IMG/VR virus record: IMGVR_UViG_3300047476_000131
Coordinates: 1 to 24,993 of that record
Source of the DNA: a virus
DNA length: 24,993 bases
Strand: one strand, 5' to 3'
Shown in pieces: positions 8,932-15,711 of this stretch (within the stretch, counting starts at the first letter, position 1; the number at the start of each line of letters is the position of its first letter). Both the position numbers and the translations under genes were made by a program. Below the pieces are notes generated by a model. It saw only the letters and a list, made by a program, of their open reading frames with translations, did not search any database and had not been told where the DNA came from.

Positions 8932-8939
8932 TATTTATT
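8932..8939 (-). promoter_or_regulatory. T4-type late promoter -10 box before the 422-residue fibre
   Basis: The minus strand reads AATAAATA, one mismatch from the T4 late consensus TATAAATA. It fills the gap between the LamG gene stop (TGA at 8940-8942) and the ATG at 8905, about 26 nt from the start. This is one of only three gaps longer than 30 nt in the window. It would drive the 422-, 109- and 1314-residue genes. Confidence 0.6.
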
Positions 8940-9854
8940 TCACACTGTGAGAGTGTATTCATCAAAATAACCAGACACCTGATATGTGCCATCATACTTT
9001 CTTCTCTCAGCAACACCACTGTCTAGATTAATTTCATCAAATTCAAATGCTTTATAAGCTATTGCAGAAATTTGTGTTTTTGCAAATGGTGGTGCTAATG
9101 AACTCCAAGTGACACTATTGTTGTTAGTTACTGTAAAATTATTTGAACTTAAATCGGTTAAAAGATTATCACTATTTTGATGTATTAACAATATTTTGGT
9201 ATTAATTCCACTGATTGGTGAAACATTTGATGTTGCGTTTTGTGTTGTTGTAAGTTGTGTTCTAGGTACAGAAAAGTTACCTGTATATACTCCTACACCA
9301 TTTACGAATCTAAAATTAGTAATATATCCTGTACAAGATGATGAACCAATGTTATCATATGCACCAATAATCATAGGACCACCTTGTACAGTTATACTAG
9401 TAGTGGTTGTAGTTGATGCTACTCGAATACCATCCACATATACAGTAAAAGTGTTTCCTATACGAACAATTGCATAGTGATGCCATGCATTTAAACTTGG
9501 TAAAGTTCCACAATTTAAATTAAAAGACCATTGGCCTCCTATAACTTTTCCTAAATTTAAATAAAATTGAGAACCGCCAACATTCAGATAATAATTATTT
9601 GGTGCTTGTTGTCCTGCTGTACCATCATATGAAAATGGACAATCATAATTGCCTCGAAGTGTTTGGTACATCCAAAATTCAATAGTGTGATCGTTTGTTC
9701 CTAATGTGAAAGCACTATTTGCCGGCACACTTAAAAATTTACTTGATGCACCAATAAATTGTGCGCTACCACTATTAATTATTTCAATCTCATTAAGATC
9801 AACACTTGTCTCTAATACTCCTGTTGGATATAACTTGGAAATAGTTGTTGCCAT
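8940..9854 (-). CDS. Single-domain LamG-type lectin, tail-fibre associated
   Basis: This 304-residue protein carries one concanavalin A-like LamG (Laminin_G_3 type) domain at residues about 31-193: FLSVPANSAFTLGTNDHTIEFW, WHHYAIVRIGN, FTVYVDGIRVAS, and CTGYITNFRFVNGVGVY. The N-terminal 30 residues and the C-terminal third (about 200-304, ending in a YDGTYQVSGYFDEY segment) are not recognised and may attach the lectin to the fibre. Its ATG overlaps the stop of the 1661-residue fibre by one base (TAATG), so the two are co-translated. This suggests it is the glycan-binding tip or partner of that fibre. It is related in domain type to the five-LamG protein. Glycan binding is inferred from the fold family; the ligand is unknown. 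Confidence 0.82.
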   Translation of the reverse strand: MATTISKLYPTGVLETSVDLNEIEIINSGSAQFIGASSKFLSVPANSAFTLGTNDHTIEFWMYQTLRGNYDCPFSYDGTAGQQAPNNYYLNVGGSQFYLNLGKVIGGQWSFNLNCGTLPSLNAWHHYAIVRIGNTFTVYVDGIRVASTTTTTSITVQGGPMIIGAYDNIGSSSCTGYITNFRFVNGVGVYTGNFSVPRTQLTTTQNATSNVSPISGINTKILLIHQNSDNLLTDLSSNNFTVTNNNSVTWSSLAPPFAKTQISAIAYKAFEFDEINLDSGVAERRKYDGTYQVSGYFDEYTLTV

Positions 9855-12800
9855 TATCCAAACACCGTATCTAAACTATTTGTGGCAGCGTTATAGTATT
9901 GGTAAACCATACTTACATTCGATGTGTTTGAAAAACCAACTCTATTTCCAACATAAAGACTATCGGATACACCAACACCACCAATAACTAACAATGAACC
10001 AGTATTTGGTTTAGTTGAAGTTATATTAGAATTAACATTTAATGATCCAGTAATTGTATCACCAGATTTTAATACTCTATTATTCGCAGCAATAAATGCC
10101 GCATTAGCATGACCAAAAGAAGAAGCTGCATATGTATTTACTGCTGTTATACTAGTATTTTGTGTGGTATTAACACCTTGTATAATCGTAATATTATTGC
10201 TAGCTGTATTGGCAGTATTTCTAGCATATTGATCTATACTTGCAGCTGAAGCTGTATTGGCCTTATCAAACGCAGCCTGTGCTAATACATTTGCAGAGTT
10301 AGCTTTGTTGTAAGCTCCTGCTGCAAAAGTATTTACTGCTGTTATATTCGTATTCTGTGTATCATTAACACCTTGAGCGTAAATGGTATTAGATGATGCA
10401 GAGTTAGCAGTATTCCATGCATACGATGCTACTGAATCTGTAAAACTAATATTACCATCACCATCTGTTGTTAATAATTGTCCTGCAACACCACCATATA
10501 AGTGTACATTTTCAATGTTTCCTAGTGCAACATTAGAACCTTGTATGATTAAATTAGCATTTAATGTTGCGTCATGATTATGTGATAATCTAAGTATCTC
10601 ATTTACATGGTCAACACCATTAACTGCAAACACAATATCATTATTCAATGCTGCGGCCACTACAACATTACCACCACCTGTTGTTGTGTTACCATACACT
10701 AAGAAATAACCATCATTAGGATGTATTAAACCAAAACCAGGATAATTGTATGTACTACTTGCCATACCAACATCGGTATAACCTTCATCAAACGCACCAT
10801 TATCGGCCGTAATAATTAAGTCACCAGATGATTGATTTCCACTGTTAATATTTTGTATATTAATTTGTGAATAACCATTGTAGTCACTGGTTGCTTGTAT
10901 TGTTGTTTGTGGTTGTTGATAGAAACCCACAGGAATACCAGCATATAACGCACCAAAACCATATGCATCACCAAAGAATTGTCCACTATTACCTGTAATC
11001 GATGTCACATTACTTGTGAAATTAATATTACCGGTAACATTTAACTCACCAGTAATAACAACATTTCCACTAATAGTACCACCAGAACTATCGAACTTTA
11101 AGTTTGCGGTATTGTAAGATGCTTGTGCTAATATATTTGCTGAGTTGGCTTTATCGTATGCCGATCCAACGAATGTGTTTACTGCTGTTATATTCGTGTT
11201 TTGAGTGTTATTAACACCTTGTGTATATACTGTATTGGCTGAAGCGTTATTCGCAACATCAAATGCTGCCTGTGCTAACGTACCAACAGTATTAGATTTT
11301 GCGTATGCACTTGTTGAGTAATCATAAAGGTCTAAACCATTAACTACTGCTGTAGAACCAATTAAGTTGCCTTTAAATGTTTGAGCATTTAAGTTGGCCT
11401 TACTGAAAGATGGATCGTTTATGTCAATGTTATTACTTGTTGATAACTCAGGAGTATAACCTTGGAAAACATAAAACTCTTTTGCTACGGCATCTCTGAT
11501 AAGTCCAGCATGAGCATTTGTGCCGTCATTATAATGTCCCGCAAAACCAATATCTAATAAGTCTGAGGTATAATTTCCAATACCCAACACAATCATCGAA
11601 TCTTGTACACTGAGAGTAGATGTGTTGATTGTAGTTGTGTTACCCAATACATGTAAATTACCAGTCACACTTAGGTCTTTAGTGATAGTTACATCGCCTG
11701 ATACTGTACCACCGGTATTAACAAATGTTGCACCTACATTTGCTTGATCGAATGAAGAATTTGCATGGCCATAAGCACTGGTTGCATAGGTGCTAACGGC
11801 AGTAATATTAGTATTTTGAGTATTATCTACGCTTTGTATAATACTAATGGCGGCATTTTGTGTTAAATCCACACCTTGTATAATACTTATGGCAGTATTC
11901 TGTGTTAAATCTACACCTTGTATGGCACCGATTTCTGCATTTTGTGTGTTATCTACGCCTTGTATAATACTAATAGATGCATTTTGTGTTAAATCTACAC
12001 CCTGACTATAAATGGTATTTGCGGCCGCAGAGTTGGCTGTATCTCTAGCATATTGGTCAGCTGTAATAGATGTATTAGCTTTGTCGAATGCTGCTTGTGC
12101 TAGAACACTAGTAGAATTTGCTTTGTCAAATGCATCCTGAGATAAAGTACCAACCGTGTTGGCTTTTGTAAAGGCTGCATTTGCTTGATTGTATGCTGCA
12201 CCACTTGTTATATCAATTTCAGAAATATTGGTATTCTGTGTAGTATTAACACCTTGTAGAATCGTAATATTAGATGTAGCCGTATTAGCTGTGTCAAATG
12301 CCGATTGTGCTAGTACGTTTGCAGAGTTCGCTTTATCATAAGCTGATCCAGCAAAAGTATTTACGTGACTAATGTTAGTGTTTTGTGTATCATTAACACC
12401 TTGTGTATAAATGGTATTTGCTGCAGCACTATTCGCTGTGTCAAATGCCGATTGTGCTAGTACGTTAGCTGAATTTGCCTTATCGTAAGAACTAGAAGCT
12501 AATGTATTAGTTGCTGATATATTGGTGTTTTGTGTATCATTAACACCTTGTGTATACACTGTATTTGATGATGCTGTGTTAGCAGTATTAAAAGATGCTT
12601 GTGCAAAATCAAAAGTTGTTTTAACAGCCAATGGAGTTGCGGCATTTGCACCAGATACACCTAACGTAGAAGAAATACTATCACTTAATTCTACAACACC
12701 TTTTACTGATCCGGTTGCTGTTTGTGGTGAAGCAACACCGGCAGATATAATACGACCGTTAGCAGCATAACCAATAACTGGAATTTGTGTAGAACTACCA

Positions 12801-14839
12801 ACAGTTGAACCAGGTATTGATATGTTTGTTACATCAGTATTTGCTTTATCGAACGCTGACTGTGCTAGTGCATTTGCCAAATTTGCTTTATCGTATGCAC
12901 CTGAGGTAAATGTATTTACTGCTGTTATGTCAGTATTCTGTGTATCATTAACACCCTGTAGAATTACAGTATTCGATGCCGCAGTATTGGCTGTATCTCT
13001 AGCATACTGGTCTATACTTGCATTTCCAGCTGTATTGGCCTTATCAAATGCGGCTTGCGCTAATGTATTAGAACTATTAGCCTTATCATAAGCACCAGAT
13101 GCGTAGGTATCAATTGCTAATATATTGTTGTTCTGTGTTAAATCTACACCTTGATTGTATACAGAATTTGTTAATGCAGTATTAGCAGTATCAAATCCGG
13201 CCTGTGCTAATGTACCAACAGTATTGGCTTTACTAAATGAACTCGTTGCATAGTCATATAAATCTAAACCATTAACTACGGCACTTGAACCAATTAAGTT
13301 GCCTTTAAAATAAGATGCATAAACGTTTGCATATCTAAATGAAGAATGGTTTAAATCAATTAAATTATTTGATTGTACTTCAGGTGTATAACCTTTGAAG
13401 AATATCCACTCTTTTAAATTAGGATCACGGAAAATACCTGTGTGTGCATTAATGCCATCATTGTAGTTTCCTATGATACCAATATCAACAGCGTCACTAG
13501 TATAATTGTTTGCACCCAAATAAAGTAGAGGATCACCTACAATAATTTCAGATACATCAATAGTCGTTGCAGTACCTAAAACATTTAGATTGCCACTAAC
13601 TATAACATTTTCAGCGAAAGAAACATTACCTGATACTGTACCACCAGTGTTAACAAATGTTGCACCTACATTTGCTTGGTTAAACGCTGCGTTAGCATGT
13701 GTATAAGAACTACCAACTAAATTTTCTACAGAGGTAATTCTTGAATTTTGAGTTACATTAACACCTTGTATTACTGTAATATTGTTGTTTTGGGTTAAAT
13801 TTACTCCATACAATACAGAAATATCGGTGTTCTGTGTATTATTAATGCCCTGAAGAATTACTGTATTGGATGCCGCAGTATTGGCTGTATCTCTAGCATA
13901 CTGGTCTGAACTGGTTGAAACACCAGTATTAGCTTTATCAAACGCTGCTTGCGCCAGTATATTTGTTGTGTTGGCGTGATCGAATGATACTTGTGCGTGA
14001 TCGTAGGCTGACTTAACTGCTAATGGTGTAGCTGCATTTGCACCAGAACTACCTGATGTTGATGTTATACTGTCATTTAATTGTACAACACCTCTTACGG
14101 ATCCTGTACCAATTTGTGGTGAAGTTACACCTACTGAGGTGATACGTCCATTGGCCGCATAGGTGATAACTGGAATTTGAGTAGAACTACCAACAGAACT
14201 TCCCACTAATGATACGTTTGTTACATCAGTGTTGGCTCTATTTCTAGCAAATTGATCTATTGCTGAACCTGTTATTGAACTGTTAGCTGTATCTCTAGCG
14301 TATTGGTCTACTGCTGAACCACTTGATGAATTGTTAGCTAAATCTCTAGCAACTTGGTCTATTGCAGTGCCAGTAAATGCGGTATTTTGTAATGTGTTAT
14401 CAGGAAATGTTAATTTGCCATCTGAACCAAGACTTAATCTGTAAATGCCATTAACTAAGTTGGCTGTATCTGGTTGTGGAACCGCAGTATTACTAATAGA
14501 TGTAATAAGGCCGTTTGCAGAAACTTGAATAACTGGAATATCAGTTTGTCCACCATAATAACCAGGTGTTAAACCATTTATATTATTTAATACTGCACCG
14601 TAGAATTGTCCGTTAGCGTCACGTTTTACTAATGTATTTGCTACGGCATTAGGTGTTGCAGCATCAATAGTTTGAGTATAAAGTTGTCCACCTACATTTA
14701 AAGTGCCATCACTAGTAGGAGAACCAATAAAAAAAGTATTAGATAGGTATGAATAAGCTATTTCACCCGATTCTAGAAAGGGTGGAATTGCTGTTACGAG
14801 CGAACGTTTAATTATAACGCCGGTGTTTGATGTAGCCAT
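9854..14839 (-). CDS. Giant repeat-rich tail fibre protein
   Basis: This 1661-residue protein is the longest in the window and reads as a long tail fibre subunit. Residues 1-50 (IIKRSLVTAIPPFLESGEIA, NTFFIGSPTSDG) look like an N-terminal particle-binding domain of tail fibres. Residues about 203-290 and 670-755 are two copies of a unit with STQIPVI.YAANGRI and GVV(Q/E)L.DSI.ST, the latter like the Phage_fiber_2 repeat. Residues 390-530 and 1034-1174 are two copies of a 141-residue beta module. Between them lie long Asn/Ala/Thr-rich repeats (QGVNDTQNT, DKANSANVLAQAAFD) with 14- and 49-residue periods. Residues about 1250-1480 are a unique globular region and the protein ends in a short ITGSLNVNSNI segment. 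There is no S74 chaperone. It has an AGGGAAG ribosome site and a perfect late promoter box upstream, and is coupled to the LamG gene downstream. Confidence 0.85.
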   Translation of the reverse strand: MATSNTGVIIKRSLVTAIPPFLESGEIAYSYLSNTFFIGSPTSDGTLNVGGQLYTQTIDAATPNAVANTLVKRDANGQFYGAVLNNINGLTPGYYGGQTDIPVIQVSANGLITSISNTAVPQPDTANLVNGIYRLSLGSDGKLTFPDNTLQNTAFTGTAIDQVARDLANNSSSGSAVDQYARDTANSSITGSAIDQFARNRANTDVTNVSLVGSSVGSSTQIPVITYAANGRITSVGVTSPQIGTGSVRGVVQLNDSITSTSGSSGANAATPLAVKSAYDHAQVSFDHANTTNILAQAAFDKANTGVSTSSDQYARDTANTAASNTVILQGINNTQNTDISVLYGVNLTQNNNITVIQGVNVTQNSRITSVENLVGSSYTHANAAFNQANVGATFVNTGGTVSGNVSFAENVIVSGNLNVLGTATTIDVSEIIVGDPLLYLGANNYTSDAVDIGIIGNYNDGINAHTGIFRDPNLKEWIFFKGYTPEVQSNNLIDLNHSSFRYANVYASYFKGNLIGSSAVVNGLDLYDYATSSFSKANTVGTLAQAGFDTANTALTNSVYNQGVDLTQNNNILAIDTYASGAYDKANSSNTLAQAAFDKANTAGNASIDQYARDTANTAASNTVILQGVNDTQNTDITAVNTFTSGAYDKANLANALAQSAFDKANTDVTNISIPGSTVGSSTQIPVIGYAANGRIISAGVASPQTATGSVKGVVELSDSISSTLGVSGANAATPLAVKTTFDFAQASFNTANTASSNTVYTQGVNDTQNTNISATNTLASSSYDKANSANVLAQSAFDTANSAAANTIYTQGVNDTQNTNISHVNTFAGSAYDKANSANVLAQSAFDTANTATSNITILQGVNTTQNTNISEIDITSGAAYNQANAAFTKANTVGTLSQDAFDKANSTSVLAQAAFDKANTSITADQYARDTANSAAANTIYSQGVDLTQNASISIIQGVDNTQNAEIGAIQGVDLTQNTAISIIQGVDLTQNAAISIIQSVDNTQNTNITAVSTYATSAYGHANSSFDQANVGATFVNTGGTVSGDVTITKDLSVTGNLHVLGNTTTINTSTLSVQDSMIVLGIGNYTSDLLDIGFAGHYNDGTNAHAGLIRDAVAKEFYVFQGYTPELSTSNNIDINDPSFSKANLNAQTFKGNLIGSTAVVNGLDLYDYSTSAYAKSNTVGTLAQAAFDVANNASANTVYTQGVNNTQNTNITAVNTFVGSAYDKANSANILAQASYNTANLKFDSSGGTISGNVVITGELNVTGNINFTSNVTSITGNSGQFFGDAYGFGALYAGIPVGFYQQPQTTIQATSDYNGYSQINIQNINSGNQSSGDLIITADNGAFDEGYTDVGMASSTYNYPGFGLIHPNDGYFLVYGNTTTGGGNVVVAAALNNDIVFAVNGVDHVNEILRLSHNHDATLNANLIIQGSNVALGNIENVHLYGGVAGQLLTTDGDGNISFTDSVASYAWNTANSASSNTIYAQGVNDTQNTNITAVNTFAAGAYNKANSANVLAQAAFDKANTASAASIDQYARNTANTASNNITIIQGVNTTQNTSITAVNTYAASSFGHANAAFIAANNRVLKSGDTITGSLNVNSNITSTKPNTGSLLVIGGVGVSDSLYVGNRVGFSNTSNVSMVYQYYNAATNSLDTVFG
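11318..11740 (-). repeat. Second copy of a 141-residue fibre module
   Basis: Residues 1034-1174 of the giant fibre run from NVGATFVNTGGTVSG to VVNGLDLYDY. The module includes GNLHVLGNTTTI, a YTSD..DIGF.G.YNDG.NAH.G segment and FKGNLIGS. It pairs with the copy at 13250-13672, with the same length and no need for gaps. A similar module occurs in other marine phage fibres, as I recall. Confidence 0.8.
11795..12004 (-). repeat. Five tandem 42-nt (14-residue) repeats
   Basis: Residues 946-1015 of the giant fibre are five consecutive 14-residue units of the form QGVDLTQN.AISII. In DNA they appear as a 42-nt period with strongly similar copies. Fourteen residues is two heptads. Confidence 0.85.
12110..12550 (-). 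repeat. 49-residue (147-nt) tandem repeats in the giant fibre
   Basis: QGVN units begin at residues 764, 813 and 862, exactly 49 residues apart, each followed by DTQNTNIS or TTQNTNIS, an Asn/Thr-rich stretch and KANSANVLAQSAFDTAN. They are the same family and period as the repeats at 8231-8671. Confidence 0.75.
13250..13672 (-). repeat. First copy of a 141-residue fibre module
   Basis: Residues 390-530 of the giant fibre contain NVGATFVNTGGTVSGN, GNLNVLGTATTI, YTSDAVDIGIIGNYNDG and VVNGLDLYDY. The module aligns over its whole length with residues 1034-1174, with conserved ends and a more divergent middle. Confidence 0.8.
13727..13852 (-). repeat. Three tandem 42-nt (14-residue) repeats
   Basis: Residues 330-371 of the giant fibre are three 14-residue units: QGINNTQNTDISVL, YGVNLTQNNNITVI and QGVNVTQNSRITSV. 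They are the same family as the five copies at 11795-12004. Confidence 0.8.
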
Positions 14840-14863
14840 TTATGCTTCCCTAATAATATACGG

Positions 14864-14871
14864 TATTTATA
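14864..14871 (-). promoter_or_regulatory. T4-type late promoter -10 box before the giant fibre
   Basis: The minus strand reads TATAAATA, identical to the T4 late promoter consensus. It is in the 42-nt gap after the 80-residue gene, 24 nt upstream of the giant fibre ATG. It would drive the 1661- and 304-residue genes as a unit. Confidence 0.75.
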
Positions 14872-14881
14872 CATCGTACCG

Positions 14882-15124
14882 TTAGAACACTCCTCCATCA
14901 AACTTACCGGGAATTTCACCTGTTGTTGCAGCCAATGACGTTTCAGCTGCAACTAGTGCCGTACTGGAATCAGCAACGGCCTGTGCAGACGCAGCTAAGG
15001 CTTCATTTACTTTTGTGGCAAGACCAGAACCTACAAAAGTTGTAGTTCCTGTTACTGTCTGTTGTTGGCCTTGATTAACACGAACACTTATTGATTGTAT
15101 TGGGTTGACTGTTACGTTTGGCAT
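14882..15124 (-). CDS. Small virion-associated protein, unknown function
   Basis: This 80-residue protein is not assigned to a named family. Residues 1-35 are beta-like and Val/Thr/Gln-rich (VTVNPIQSISVRVNQGQQQ). Residues 36-70 are an alanine-rich helix (NEALAASAQAVADSSTALVAAETSL) that could form a coiled coil. It ends IPGKFDGGVF. The N-terminal pattern resembles the first part of marine phage fibre proteins, so it may be a short fibre-like or adaptor protein. The ATG follows the previous stop by one base (TAA-A-ATG). It is the last gene before a late promoter gap. There is no signal peptide and no cysteine. Confidence 0.55.
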   Translation of the reverse strand: MPNVTVNPIQSISVRVNQGQQQTVTGTTTFVGSGLATKVNEALAASAQAVADSSTALVAAETSLAATTGEIPGKFDGGVF

Positions 15125-15125
15125 T

Positions 15126-15470
15126 TTATCTGGTTACCGATGGAGAGATGTGTATTTGCCCCTCAAGAACTCTAGTCACCGTACCATATACTTGATCTGT
15201 AATAATAACATCATAAACCAATTTTTGAGTTGCGCTTATTGCTGCTGTAGTATTTGAATTTGCTGTCAGTGTTACAATTCCAGTATTAGCATTTGCAATA
15301 ACAGTACCAAAATTAATTACAACATTTGAAGAATAGTAAGATTTTCTGGCTTGACTTCTTATTGTAAAATCGTTCAGGTCATAAGGGTATCCATTACTAT
15401 CCGTCAGAGTTAACTCTGTACTGAATGTTGTGCCTTGTTCCAAAAATAAATCTTGATATGCTGCAGCCAT
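15126..15470 (-). CDS. Ig-like/BppU-like small structural protein
   Basis: This is a complete 114-residue beta-rich protein. The pattern of an opening FLEQGTTFSTELTLTDSNG, then DLNDFTIRSQARKSYYSS, a TGIVTLTANSNTTAAI segment and a closing YDVIITD...GTVTRVLEGQIHISPSVT is one I recognise from marine phage tail regions. There it is sometimes described as resembling the N-terminal domain of baseplate upper protein BppU. It is probably a small baseplate or fibre-attachment component. It has a good AGGAAAA ribosome site in the 8-nt gap after the 76-residue gene. The exact role is unknown. Confidence 0.6.
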   Translation of the reverse strand: MAAAYQDLFLEQGTTFSTELTLTDSNGYPYDLNDFTIRSQARKSYYSSNVVINFGTVIANANTGIVTLTANSNTTAAISATQKLVYDVIITDQVYGTVTRVLEGQIHISPSVTR

Positions 15471-15478
15471 TTATTTTC

Positions 15479-15709
15479 CTATTTTGCAAATTGTTCTACT
15501 AAATGTTTTTTAATTTGTTCTTCATCTATAGTGGTGTTATTCCACACTTCATGTCCTTCGGATGTTAACTCAACAATACTGTAAGGTTGTTGGTGTGTAT
15601 GGGACATGTACAAATTATAAGCTCTTTCAGATACTAATTTTAAACATTCATCAAGAGTTTCTACAGTGGTATATAGACCATCTGAAGGATTAAAAACTTT
15701 ATATTTCAT
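15479..15709 (-). CDS. Small protein of unknown function next to the adhesin
   Basis: I do not recognise this 76-residue protein. It is charged and soluble-looking, with a beta-like start (MKYKVFNPSDGLYTTVE), a helix (LDECLKLVSERAYNLYMSH), a strand around YSIVEL and a C-terminal helix (DEEQIKKHLVEQFAK). Its composition is unlike the Asn/Thr-rich fibre proteins around it. It starts 2 nt after the adhesin stop without a clear Shine-Dalgarno, so translation is probably coupled. The place just after a glycine-rich adhesin is where phages sometimes encode an assembly chaperone, but nothing in the sequence proves that here. Confidence 0.55.
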   Translation of the reverse strand: MKYKVFNPSDGLYTTVETLDECLKLVSERAYNLYMSHTHQQPYSIVELTSEGHEVWNNTTIDEEQIKKHLVEQFAK

Positions 15710-15711
15710 AA

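Noticed and set aside
12021-12028. GC-rich palindrome GCGGCCGC in AT-rich DNA
   Set aside because: It falls inside Ala codons of the giant fibre and is isolated; chance is the simplest reading.
11795-12550. Regular short repeats resembling a CRISPR array
   Set aside because: The repeats are multiples of three, in frame, and encode tail-fibre protein repeats with no separate spacers.
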